Made by a program: the position numbers and the translations under genes | Shown: positions 33,991 to 44,520 of the stretch, in pieces | How positions within the stretch are numbered: position 1 is the stretch's first letter | Layout: each line of letters begins with the position of its first letter | Source: Patiria pectinifera | Taxonomy: Eukaryota > Echinodermata > Asteroidea > Valvatida > Asterinidae | Assembly (NCBI GenBank): GCA_029964075.1 | Contig: CM057135.1 | Span: 15,712,863-15,776,862 of the forward strand | Length of the DNA: 64,000 bases | Direction of reading: 5' to 3' | The notes under the pieces: generated by a model | The model's database searches: none | Told to the model about the DNA's origin: nothing | Seen by the model: only the letters and a program-made list of their open reading frames with translations

Positions 33991-35226
33991 GCATTTAATA
34001 CGACGTTCAGGCCATGAATTTCTGCTGCCGTAGCAAAACAAATTACAACATTTTTTTCCCATATTTTTACCTGATGGAGGAAGCTGAAATTTTGTTTACA
34101 TATTCTTTGTGTCCAGAATTACAAAGATGCTTGGTTTAGGAAAGGTAAATATGTCGGTGGGCAAAGTGTTTAAAGAAAATACATTGCGGATCTACGCTGG
34201 CAAGTTCGTCGTAAGCATCCTCAGTATACTGCTGTACGATGTCGTTTGAAAACTTCCTTACGCGCGCACACATAGCAACTGTGTTGCGTACACGCGCGTA
34301 AGTCTCACGCGATGGTGGTTGAGCGCATTTGCAGTGCTGTGTTGTTACAAGCTGCTGTAGGACTGTTGTAAATTTGGCCAATCATTGCCTTGCATGGGGC
34401 TGGATCAGTGCTGGTTCAGGGGCCATTTTTTTGCTTGTTCTTTGAAGCCGGTCTTTATATCGCCGTTAATACACCCCCACGTGATCGAGTCTCGACCAAT
34501 CAGAAGCCACCACTCTCCAAGGTATTTATTAATCAAATTTTCAAACCTTTTCATCAGTTGAAAATGTAATCCCAGCGTGTGTTAAGCTATTGTTCTTGAA
34601 TTTTTGGCACTTTACATTGTACCTTGACATGTCACGGAAGACAGATTAGAGGACAGAATTGTGCACAGTTAAAAAGAGAACATGTTCACTTGGATTATTT
34701 GTGTATGTGCGGATCTAAATTTTGTTAAATCTGCACATTCAGTGCATGAAATTAGCAAGTCACTAATGAACATGCATTCTTAAGATAAAATAGAAGATGG
34801 AAAACCACAAACACAAGTGGAAAGATGCGGAGAAAATTTTCATGTTTGAAATCATGTTTGGAATTGCATCAAATTCAGGATCTTTACTTATCACAATTTG
34901 AAGTATCATACATGAACATAACAGCATCATTGTCATTTGGAGACATGACATTCTAGATGGGTTGTACAGCTATTGATCCACCACACATTTGACAATATGT
35001 ACTTTCCTTTAACAAAACTTATATAATTAAAGGGAAAGTCGTTTCTCATTTACAGATAAGCCTTGTAAGGGTACATTGATCTTGTGCCCCAACTTGCAGG
35101 CAAGGTGTCATTTTTGTAATGTCAAATTCGCATTAATTTGCAGATCAGCAATTGAAGATTATTTGCAAACTGTGTGTATGTGGTTCTTTCTTTTCAGCTT
35201 GGCGAGATTCTTAGAAATGCACTTAC

Positions 35227-35298
35227 TGTGACTGGTGCTAGATTGCGTGTCATCTGTTGGAGGGGTAGGTTGTTTCTGAGACTTTGACAAAGGTAAGG
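35227..35298 (-). CDS. Phase-1 exon a, cassette A
   Basis: 72 nt between CCTATGATAG and CACA|GTAAGTGC encode LPLSKSQKQPTPPTDDTQSS then TSH, phase 1 at both ends. The layout (LPxSxSQ..P..DD..STS) resembles exon b, so the two exons are probably old duplicates of each other. Copies: 47238-47309, 56874-56945, 59826-59896. Confidence 0.55.
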
Positions 35299-35780
35299 CT
35301 ATCATAGGGAAGAAGAAGAACCCAAACATGAATTCAGTGTGAAGTAAAATGCAACCACAGTAACTTGAGAAGAGGCACAGATAAAGAACCTTAACTTTAC
35401 ATCACCATTTGGCAAGTGATGGCATGACAACGAGGGGTAAGGGGTGTATAAATAACCCACCCCACCTCTACCCGTCTCCCCAACCATTCCCCCCCCCAAA
35501 GGATATGTTACTGCAAAAGAGTAGAGAGAAAGGGACAGAAAATCGAATTGAGAGGGGAGGCTGTCAAAGGGAAAACCATAGGATTTGAATTATATGTGTT
35601 AAACTTGCCCCTATTTTGATTTGCTTTCTATTTGTGAAGTGCAGTTAATCCACTCCCTGGTCAAAAAAGTTTCTGAGTGAATGGACTTCAGATGTATATG
35701 CAGTAGTTTTTCCATAAAAAAAATTAGATTAATGAAAGGAGATAAATTTTGATAACTTGCAAAATTGGCATGTCTCTCAC

Positions 35781-35821
35781 CTGTTCTCTGTGTATCTCAT
35801 CATCAGACTCACGTGAATCAT
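35781..35821 (-). pseudogene. Exon c, cassette A (22 nt shorter, out of frame)
   Basis: Between TTTCCAACAG and GAACAG|GTGAGAG lie 41 nt encoding DSRESDDEIHREQ. The D copy is 63 nt and keeps phase 1, but its acceptor AG has become AT. Each copy is therefore damaged in a different way. Confidence 0.4.
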
Positions 35822-36139
35822 CTGTTGGAAAGTTTCACAGATCAAAAACTAAGTGGTTGGATTATGAATGAACTGCCTAAAAGTAAGTGTTCTCCAAATA
35901 CATGTATATCAATTTTCTGTAATGTGTTGACTTGGAACTTTATACAGGAGGACGTGTTTGTCACATGTCAAGCACAGCTGTTTCAGTAATTGTGTGCTTA
36001 TCATCACATTTGCTATTGGTTATTTTTTCATATTGTTTCAAGGTGAATCAATTTGAAGGTTTAAAGACTGGCTTCTTTGGAAGTTGCTTTCCTTACAAAA
36101 ACATCATGAAGAGGTCATCAGGGTGAAGTGAAGCCCCCC

Positions 36140-36700
36140 TGAGTAGGTAGGTATAGATAAAAGCATTCAAAATCTGAAGTGATGTCATTATGACGTCATC
36201 GTCTGATTTTTTATGAATTTTTCAAATTTTAATATTTTCTTCAAAATTTGCAAAAAATATATAAAATACGGTCTGATCGACTTCAAACCTGGCACACACT
36301 TAGACCACCATCTGAAGATTCAGGTCGAATCATGACGGCATCATGACGTCATCACGTGTCACTTGACATCATCCTAAAACTGCATAGTTGAAGTCACTAT
36401 ATCTAGAGAACCTGAGGTCCGATTGGGTTCAATCTCGGTATGCAGATATTCCAGGAAGTGTTATAGACAAAAATTGCAGTGACGTCACGATGACGTCATC
36501 ATGTGATTTTTTTTTTAATTATTCAATTTTTTGACCTTTTACTCATATCTCATCAATGGAACGTGGTTAATTCGAAATTCTTTTTTTGCAAAAGGTTTGT
36601 TAGGTCGTAGATAGATACAGAAAATTTCAAAAAATGTGTGCCGTCATCATGACGTCATGAAAAATGTTTTTTTTTTTACATAGGATGGACACATTTTGTA
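36140..36700. repeat. AT-rich repeat with four TGACGTCA palindromes
   Basis: TGACGTCA (a consensus CRE/ATF site) occurs at about 36191, 36345, 36490 and 36648 at fairly regular 145-158-bp spacing, each in a context like TCATGACGTCATCA. The segment looks like a dispersed repeat with an internal ~150-bp period; nothing coding is seen. Confidence 0.6.
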
Positions 36701-36799
36701 TAGAATACGTATACATGTACATGTTCATTCGACCTGGATGAAACTCCGTTACGGCAGTCATTAATAAAACGGTCGAAACAGCTCAGTGTTTGTCCACAA

Positions 36800-36925
36800 A
36801 CACATTTCTAGTCTTTGTTTTTTGTTTTTTTTTTTTTTTTTTTTTTTTAATTGGTTGGCTTTTTTGGGGGGGGGGTTCAAGGCCCCCTCAGCTCCCACTC
36901 CCCACTCCCCTGGATCTGCCAATGA
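36800..36925. mobile_element. hAT-type MITE right end
   Basis: A long T run and G run are followed by CCACTCCCCTGGATCTGCC, the inverse of the CAGGGGCGGATCCAGG-type terminus at 15762. Only the end is present. Confidence 0.45.
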
Positions 36926-37099
36926 TGCATACATGTATTATGCATGTACACCAATGTTTAAAATCTAAAAGCTGAAAAGCTTTACATGTATGTACTGTTC
37001 TTAAGCGGTCACTTCAGTCGGTCAGGTTGTCGGAAACAAGTTTAGACCTCTGCACATGACACTGAGTATTAGGATTTAGTTTTCAACTCACTCACTAAC

Positions 37100-37147
37100 C
37101 TTGATCAGTTACAGATATACCCTTTGTTGGATGACTTGCAGCATAGC
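37100..37147 (-). CDS. Phase-1 48-nt exon of the cassette gene
   Basis: TTTCCTCCCTAATAG precedes and GATCAAG|GTTAGTGAG follows 48 nt encoding YAASHPTKGISVTDQ, phase 1 on both sides like the other exons of the minus-strand gene. It lies 1.1 kb downstream (in gene direction) of the recombinase exon. A plus-strand frame at 37311-37370 (after TTACATACAG) is an alternative nearby exon candidate. Confidence 0.45.
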
Positions 37148-37419
37148 CTATTAGGGAGGAAAAGTCATATAGGATATACGTATATAATTTGCTTTGCTTT
37201 AGTTTCAAGAAATAGATTGATTTCGGGGTTAGTATTTACAGCAATGTCGATGGACACAGTTTAATGTGTTCTAACAAAGAAAACGATGCTGTTTTTGACC
37301 TTACATACAGGTGCATCAGATGAACCGGAGAAGTTGACAGATTGTGAGGACAGGGAATGGACTAGTGCTGATGTTGATGTGAATTGCTGATGTTGATATT
37401 AAGGGAGCTATAGACCCCC

Positions 37420-38128
37420 AATTTGAAAAAAAGCAACAAAAGAAAAAAGAAAAAGAAGGGGAAAAAGGAAAAGGAGAAGGAAAAAAAGGGAGAAAGGGAG
37501 AAAGGGAGAAAAGGAGAGGAGAGAATGGAGGGGAGTGCCATAGCCATAGTAAGTCATTTGTTATGTGAATGCTTTGGTTTCTTTCTTTTTTCTCTTTTTA
37601 ACTATTTTATTGAAATTTTGACTTTTTGCCCCCCCCCCCCCCCCTAAAAAACTTCTTGATCAGCTATGCATGCACATAAATCATTGTTAACTGTTGATTG
37701 TTTTTGTATTTGTAATCCTTATTCGAGATGTAATGCATTCTTGAAAAAGGCTGGTCCTGGAGAGAGCGAAATATATGCAGTTAATTATTACTTTATTATT
37801 AATATTAATATTCATCAGGGAAGCTATTCATATTTACATGTATAATGTTTTAATGTAAAGTTACTTGTACTTTTATTGATAAATATGGATTAATTTTTAA
37901 TATTATTTATTGTAATCAACTGATCCATTTGTACTGAGAATTTACTGAATTTGAAATTATTAGTTTATTATTAATATTAATATTCATCAGGGAAGCTATT
38001 CATATAACATGTATAATGTTTTAATGTAAAGTTACTTGTACTTTTAATATTATTTATTGTAACCAACTGAATTGTAATCAACTGAATTGTAATCAACTGA
38101 ATTGTAATCAACTGAATTGCTGAATTGA
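37420..38128. repeat. Low-complexity block: purine tract, direct repeats, 15-bp tandem
   Basis: 37423-37530 is a GAAA/AGGGAGAAA purine tract. A 76-bp direct repeat (TTAATATTCATCAGGGAAGC...) occurs at 37797-37870 and 37974-38046. AATTGTAATCAACTG is repeated about four times at 38068-38125. Confidence 0.85.
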
Positions 38129-38253
38129 AATTGGTATTGTTGAAAACAACTCATGTGAAATGCATTGTGAGACAGACCCCTTTCAGCTAGTGGCGCATGT
38201 ACAGGCTTGCTAGTTTTATGAGTAAGAAATTGCAAAAGTGCAGCTGTACTAAC

Positions 38254-39905
38254 CTCCATCCATTTGCTGTAAACGCCGTCCAATCTTTGTCACAGCTTCT
38301 ACAGCCAAAGGGGCTTGGTAGATGTTGGCGTTAACCATTGCCGAATGGCCCATGTGTTTATAGAATAGCTCTCTCTCTGACTCGGGCACATCCAGCGAGG
38401 CATAGATAGTGCTGCCTCTATGTCGCATTTGGGTGGCAGTGATTCGCTTTGGGGCTTCCAAGCCTTCTACCATGCTGCACACTTTTTGAACGCAGTGCCA
38501 TCCACTGATGTGATTTTCACTGTGTTGAATGCTGGGGAACATGTATGTGTTGTTTGGGCTGACCCCAGCTGTCTCCCTGACCTCCTTGCTGGCTATTATT
38601 TTCATTGCAGCGTGGCAGTCTCTTGGGATGATCACAGGGACCAGGTGGTTGTTCCCCTTTCCTGTTTGGAAAGTTATTTGCATGTCTGCAAATAACTTTC
38701 TCTCTACCTCGCTGACTGCCTGGATCCTGTGCTTGTTGAGCCAGGCACCTTTTACAGCTTCCTCCCATTCAACCAGCTGCAATCTGGCAGGTTCTCCTCC
38801 TCTCCGGAAATTGAACAAGGTTATTCTGCTTGCTGCCAGATCCCTTAGCTTGACAAATTCATGGGAGTTCCAGAAGATGAATTTGTCTTCTGCCAGTTTC
38901 TTCATTTCGCTGACTGTATAGTCTCTCAGCTTTGTGACATCTGTCTCCAGTGGTAGCCTTCCTGGCTTGCGCAGATAGACTTGCCTGTTCTTTTTGAGGC
39001 TGTACTGCGCATCACCAAATATGAAATTGTGGTAGAGATCCAGGACTTGCACAAACTTCTCAATTTCTTCTGCATCTTTATCTCTCCTTCGATAAGGTAT
39101 GTGCCTTTCACAATCTTCACTGTAGTCTTCAGCAGATAAAAGATGGCATATTTTAGGCCAGCTTTTATTTCAGAGGGAGATGTGGTGGTTGTGTCTTCCT
39201 TTTTGGTGGTATATGTCTCAATTGACTCACGAAGGGTCTCGAAGTGCTGCCGCTGAAGCATCTCAGCTGCTGTTCCAGCATCTCGACCTGATGGTCTCCC
39301 TCCTGTATTCTTCTCTTTGAAGATGAGGTACAGTGACCGAAGCCTTCGCATGTCCGACCTCACTGATCTTTTCACCTCCGCTGTTTTGTCTTTTTTTCTG
39401 TTAATTTTGTCGTATAGACGTTGTCCTACCATGCAAATGATGACATCACTTTTGCAGACTTTTCCAACATTATCATCTTTCAAGCCTTTCAAAATGTCTT
39501 CCTTGAAGTCATCTCTGACCAGTTCAGGGAGAGGCTTGAGCAGAGATGTGGACACTGCGGTCGCACATACTGATGACTCCTGGCCGCAGGTTTGCTTATG
39601 GCGGAAGAAGGATCTGCTACTATAAAAGCCATGGCAATTGGCACACATCACGGTTGCAGATGCATTCTTTGTCTTCTTCTGTTGAAGAAGCTCCCCATTG
39701 TTGTCAGGATGTTGCAGAACTTTCTTGTTGTAGGAATATATGCCCTCCAGTCTCAGCTTTGTAAATGAAGCCCTTTGCTCCTGCTTAGAAAGCTGTTGGA
39801 TTGCTTTTACCGTGTCTTCATGCTTGTTTTTAGCTTCAATATGCCGCTTAAGTTGGCTTTGGAACACGCCGCAGTAAGGGCAGGGTCGTGCTGGTTTTGT
39901 CTTTC
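38254..39905 (-). pseudogene. Crypton-like zinc-finger tyrosine recombinase exon, one frameshift
   Basis: An acceptor (TCTCTTTTAATAG) and a donor (ATGGAG|GTTAGTAC) bound a 1652-nt exon. The first half encodes a CxxC...HxxxxxH finger (CPYCGVFQSQLKRHIEAK), a second Cys/His pair (MCANCHGFYSSRSFFRH) and a Lys/Arg helical domain. The second half has recombinase motifs: Arg (LFNFRRGGEPARL), a downstream Arg box (TATQMRHRGSTIYASL) and Tyr (KHMGHSAMVNANIYQ). The halves are in different frames; the change lies near 39080-39095 (after GTYLIEGE). Removing a 1-nt indel would give phase 1 at both exon ends, like all neighbouring exons. Likely role: DNA cutting and rejoining without RT, as in Crypton transposons or genes derived from them. 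Confidence 0.7.
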
Positions 39906-40878
39906 CTATTAAAAGAGAAAAAGAAGTCATATTTAAGACGTTTTCTGTGGCTTGCCAAAAGTGTGAGTCTGTTTAGAGATGGTACAAGAAGGCAAAAGGG
40001 CCATTCTCCAGGAGAGAAGGAAAATGTCAAAATTGAGATTCACCCAAATTGTTGCTTCTCCACAGTAAAAACCAGTTTCACAGTCCTTCATTTTAAGAAA
40101 ATCCAGGAGAGCTATAAATCGCTCTCCTCAAATCTCCGAGGAGAGCAAATCGCTCTCCTTAAACAAAAAATGTAAATAGAAGTACAAATAACAGGGTAAA
40201 CAACTGGTTTTTAGTTTAGGGGTCCATTGCTTTCATTTTCATTTCTTTCTTAGTTTCTTGGGGCAGCACAGACTAATGTGTTTTTAGTTTTTTTTTTTTT
40301 TAATAAAATTCAAGTTATTATTTAATTTGTTAAAATCACAAGTTAATATGAGTAATGACACTTTAATCATGTAAATCATCTCAATGTTTGTTTCCAGTTT
40401 AGTTGAACCACCAGAATATTTTTATATTTGTTAATTAAAAAAAATATTAGCTGGTTTCAGTACAAATGAACACAATTGGAACTTGTACACATGTGCATTA
40501 AACCTTTAAAAGAATTTTAATCAGTAGCAACTTAAAGTACATGGGATCAAGCTATTATTATTAACGAGCTGTTTTTTCGACCCTGGTCAAAAGAAGAGAA
40601 ACAATTTCAGAATTACTGCTGTGAAAACCCCATGCTGATACTATCGTTAGTTAAAAAATTATGGAAGTCAAAACACCAAGAAATGTGATGTGATGAAGTG
40701 GTCCTATTTTGGTCTAAAATTCCAGACAGATGACCCATTTAGCTTGATCCGGATTGCATCACAAATTTTCACCTGTTTTTCAATCATAAGAAAAAAAAAG
40801 GTAATTGAAAGTTTAAACTGCCTAATTCGAACACTGCACTTTTAACTATGTTCAATGCAGACAGTCAACCAACCCCAA

Positions 40879-43083
40879 TCAAAACGATGAGTCAGAGTCA
40901 GTGTCATCCAAATCCTTATCTCCTCTATCTTCCTGTTCCACCGATCTGGAAGGGCCTCCACCATGATCAGACTCATCATCACTGACGTGTTCGGCTCCAG
41001 ACTGGTTGTCCAATTCTGTTTGCCCAGATAGATCAGAGTCACTTGTACTTGAGTCAGTGTCTTCTTGTGTGTCACTGTCCTGTGTGTCACTGTTTGCCAC
41101 ATTGCTACACTTCATTTTCTTTGGCATGGAATGACCATGTTCGACTGTAGCAAAGTTTGGGGTTGAATTCTGCACTTGCAGCTTCCGTCGCTTGGATGAC
41201 ATGAAGTTCTTCAATGATGCTTCAATGATGTCATCCCGTTCACTTTCTGACCAGACTTGATGATTGGCTTTGATGACAAGTAGGTCCTCCATTGTGGTAT
41301 GGCTCAGTGACAGCCTTCGGTCAGACAGCATGGCCGTCAGCATGCTGAAGCCACACTCCACCGTACTGTTACTTACACCAATTGCCATGATAAGCTCCAC
41401 AAGGAGGCAGAGGTTAGGGAACTCCTTCCTCCTGTACTGCAGTACCTTGGCCCACACTTCCATCCCTTGGTAGAAACTTTTGTGCACTATCTTAAGGGTC
41501 TGCCACTCTAGCTTGATTTTACTGGAGTCGAAGCCTGAAGCCACCAAAGTTGTTGAAAAGTGATTAGCGCAAGCTTGAAGAGATTCAATCTCAGTTTCTG
41601 GCGCGTCACTTCTCCAGTTAGCTGGGTTCACCCAAAACATGTTTTTGAACAAGGTGTTGCCGAAGGATTGGAAGCGCTCATCAGGTTTTTTCATTAGAGC
41701 TGGAACAACTTTTTGTTTCAGCTTGCGTGACATGTCACTCTCACCAGCTGTGCTTGATGTAGATGTGTCACCGCGGCGTTGTGCATGGGACATGCCATCC
41801 AGTTCCACAGAGACTGTCTCCCTCTTTTCAGCGGATTTCCTCATGTGCCCCCCTTTTGGAAGATTACAGAATACTGAATTGCCCTCGATGCTATAGCCTG
41901 CTTTCTTGACAGGGTCTTCATCCTCAAGTAGGTTCTGCAGTCTCACCTTTGTTACATCAATGGCAGGCAACACCTCAAACGTTTGAACGTCACCTCTCTC
42001 AAACTTCAGAGACAAAGATGAGACAATGTCTAGGAGCTCATACAACAGGGAGCACATGGCAAGAAACTGCAAACTTCGGAGTTTCTTCAAGATACCATTC
42101 AGCTTAGCGTCCATGTTCGTGTGCTTCTTGCTCGCGATGGAATTCTCGATTGCCTGGGCAAGGGGTATCCAATTATGTAGGAGAATTTTAAGACCCTTTC
42201 TCTGGTGACCAACAAAACGTGTTCCATGGACCTTTGGGAACCTGTATACCTGACAATGTAGTGCGCTGGCTGTCACTTCGAAGTGCCTCTGGAATTTACC
42301 AGACTGTTTCATGAGGTAGTAGAGGGTTGTCATCATTTCACTCACTTGCTTGAAAGGCTCTTCTTTCATCAGGGTGTCTTTCACTGCTAGCTCTAATCGA
42401 TGAGAGACACAGTGGATTGAAATAAGCCATGGACGTTCTGCTTTCTGCAATCTGACAAGTAGGCCATTGTAGATTCCTGTATTCACCGACGCTCCATCTG
42501 CAGTAGCTGAGACTAGTGCCGTGGTATACTTGTCATGGGGAATTTTCAGCTTGTTTTCCAGAGCATTATCGAGGGACTTGTGTAGATTTTCTGCAGTTGC
42601 ATCCCCATTACTGTCTATGTTCTCCAATGCAGCAACATAGAAGGCAGATTGCCCAGCTTTAACAACCCGGACCATCACCAGCTCTTTCTCACTTGAGGTT
42701 TTTCTTGCCTGTGACCCATCACTAACAGAAAATGCAGTAGATGAGCATAATATAGATGACAACTTGGCTCGGATGGCATTTCCAATTTCATGGACGAACT
42801 CCCGGGCTTTGTTGCTACTCTCTGTTCCCTGGATTAGCTTGACCCCGTTTGCTTTTTGCACCCTTACAAGAGTCTTGAAAGTGGACAGTGGTAGTCCATC
42901 AACTGCCATAAAGTAAGCAGTTCTCAGCAACTTTCTGTAGCCCTCTTCTGCTTGATTATGTAAAGAAACAGCAATGCTTGGTTGGGTACGTTTAGAACAC
43001 GTAGGATGTAACCCCGCAGCTGAACCAGAGGCTTCATCGTCATCTCTAAGAAGTGTTTGGTACTCCAAACTAATAGCATGTGC
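40879..43083 (-). CDS. hAT-family transposase, main exon (735 codons)
   Basis: After CCCAG at 43084-43088 the frame AHAISLEYQTLLRDDDEASG runs uninterrupted to a stop at 40879. It contains an RNase H-like core (ATADGASVNTGIYNGL with Asp; SIHCVSHRLELAVKDTL, the CxxH region), a long insertion, and the C-terminal hAT dimerisation region (MAIGVSNSTVECGFSMLTAM then LSDRRLSLSHTTMEDLLVIK). The last ~100 residues are very acidic (SDTQDSDTQEDTDSSTSDSD). It resembles the KIAA1586/ZBED-like branch. With the 83-codon first exon the product would be about 817 aa, with no stop or frameshift seen. Confidence 0.85.
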   Translation of the reverse strand, partial: AHAISLEYQTLLRDDDEASGSAAGLHPTCSKRTQPSIAVSLHNQAEEGYRKLLRTAYFMAVDGLPLSTFKTLVRVQKANGVKLIQGTESSNKAREFVHEIGNAIRAKLSSILCSSTAFSVSDGSQARKTSSEKELVMVRVVKAGQSAFYVAALENIDSNGDATAENLHKSLDNALENKLKIPHDKYTTALVSATADGASVNTGIYNGLLVRLQKAERPWLISIHCVSHRLELAVKDTLMKEEPFKQVSEMMTTLYYLMKQSGKFQRHFEVTASALHCQVYRFPKVHGTRFVGHQRKGLKILLHNWIPLAQAIENSIASKKHTNMDAKLNGILKKLRSLQFLAMCSLLYELLDIVSSLSLKFERGDVQTFEVLPAIDVTKVRLQNLLEDEDPVKKAGYSIEGNSVFCNLPKGGHMRKSAEKRETVSVELDGMSHAQRRGDTSTSSTAGESDMSRKLKQKVVPALMKKPDERFQSFGNTLFKNMFWVNPANWRSDAPETEIESLQACANHFSTTLVASGFDSSKIKLEWQTLKIVHKSFYQGMEVWAKVLQYRRKEFPNLCLLVELIMAIGVSNSTVECGFSMLTAMLSDRRLSLSHTTMEDLLVIKANHQVWSESERDDIIEASLKNFMSSKRRKLQVQNSTPNFATVEHGHSMPKKMKCSNVANSDTQDSDTQEDTDSSTSDSDLSGQTELDNQSGAEHVSDDESDHGGGPSRSVEQEDRGDKDLDDTDSDSSF

Positions 43084-43611
43084 CTGGGAAAAAAAAAACA
43101 ATTTCTCAAATTAGAAAAATAATTTAGCTAATTATTATTTTGCTTTGTTTTGTTAAGTAACCAAACAGTGTATAAGTGTTTGAAGTGATGGTATTCCAAT
43201 CACTGTGTAGGCCTGCAGATAAATGTTGATTTTTTTTTTAATTAATAAGGCCTAATAATTTATTTACATAAAATAATACTGCATTTATTTAATTGGCATG
43301 ATTGATTTCATAAAAGGTAGGTTTAAATTTGTGAGGGGTCGTGGGAATCAAGCGAAGGGTTTATTTTTAGTGGATGCGGTGAAATTTGTTGAAACTAAAG
43401 GGGGAACAACTTAAACGGGGGTGACTGTGACAGATGGTGATTACTTTACTAAACTTTGTTTTCATATGGTACATGTACATAAAATAAAACGATTAGAATT
43501 AGTATCAATACCTGGAGATCATCAGATGCAAACGACCAACAAACAAGCAAAACTTGTCAAGTGAAGTCCCCCTGAACAAAAAATAACAAAAACAAAAAGA
43601 AGGTAGTGTAT

Positions 43612-43681
43612 AATTTGCCGGAGGTAACGCCGGCAAACTAACGTTTACTGAAGGTTTGCCGTCTCCGGCAAAATATACACC
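43612..43681. repeat. Short hairpin in the hAT intron
   Basis: TTTGCCGG(AGGTAACG)CCGGCAAAC and GTTTGCCG(TCT)CCGGCAAAAT form nested inverted repeats, with GTATAA/TATAC at the outside. It may be a small MITE. Confidence 0.5.
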
Positions 43682-44271
43682 GCCAAAAAAGAACAAGTTA
43701 CAAAAATTAGAACTTAAGGGTTTATAATTAAGGGGGAAATACTGAAGCAAATAAGCAAAAACGACTCTGTACTAACAAAAATATTACAAGATTAAGAATA
43801 TCTGAATGTTAGAAGGACAATGAACTGCAAATTAACATGAACAGATGAAGGTAAATATTTTATAACAATTTAATGTTATTTGAATCGTATTATAACAATT
43901 TAAATGAAGGGGCTCATAAAAAAATAAAATTGTTGGTAAAGAAAATTACATCCCTGATGCATAATAAAAGGTGATGAGGAAATTGGCATGCTAAAACAAC
44001 AGTATATCAACTATAAACCTGAATGAAACCAAGAGTCCTGAAGACCATAACAATTTAAATATTGTTTGCAAGTATAATGGACAATGATGGATGGCCATTT
44101 CTTGACAGACATGACAGATTTTATCATTTTATGTTAACAATGACAAGCGAAGTTTCGGAGTTTAGGTTTTAGGGTCTTCAAATCTGACATTTTCTTTCTT
44201 TGCAAGAATATAAGGAAAACATTTAAACAAAAATGTATTTCTGACTAAGACAGAAATTAATATACACGTAC

Positions 44272-44520
44272 CTTCGATCCCAAGTGCCTTGTTGCTGTAT
44301 GCTTGGTGACGTACACTGAGCCGTTGACGTACGTTTCAATGTCCTTGAGTGCTTGTCCGCGAATCCTGCCATCGCGTTTTATTTTGTCGATGTATTTGCG
44401 GCATACTTTGCACCAGATTCTTGTGACCATTTTACGGCCATCCACATCCGAGGTTTCGTAGCCGAAGCTAGAAAAGTTCCATTTCAAAAAAGTCCCAACT
44501 TGCACACTCTGTTTGGACAT
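44272..44520 (-). CDS. hAT transposase first exon, BED/C2H2-like N-terminus
   Basis: ATG at 44520 starts MSKQSVQVGTFLKWNF, followed by WCKVCRKYIDKIKR (CxxC) and KHTATRHLGSK (H...H), a BED-like zinc finger. It ends at the donor AAG|GTACGTG in phase 0, matching the phase of the 43083 exon across a 1.19-kb intron. Confidence 0.8.

Larger units (their letters stand above)
32951..34528 (+). mobile_element. 1.58-kb insert with LINE reverse transcriptase remnant
   Basis: Cassettes C and D are uninterrupted here (CCTTTAATCCAATTTTC). A has TTAAT on both sides of the insert (32946-32950, 34529-34533), a candidate 5-bp target duplication. The insert starts with a hairpin (32974-33078), contains an RT fragment (33085-33990) and ends with a spacer holding a CG-rich hairpin (34258-34303). 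Confidence 0.65.
25880..36130 (-). repeat. Exon cassette A (about 3 kb, inflated to 10 kb by insertions)
   Basis: 25918-26552, 32257-32950 and 34529-36130 are collinear with 57692-60790 (cassette D). Two insertions interrupt it: the Ngaro-like element (26553-32258) and a LINE-containing insert (32951-34528). On the minus strand it carries three short exons: c (35781-35821, shortened by 22 nt relative to D and so out of frame), a (35227-35298) and b (26348-26413). Confidence 0.8.

Noticed and set aside
37423-37647. Lys/Glu-rich coiled-coil protein frame
   Set aside because: It is the translation of a purine-rich simple repeat.
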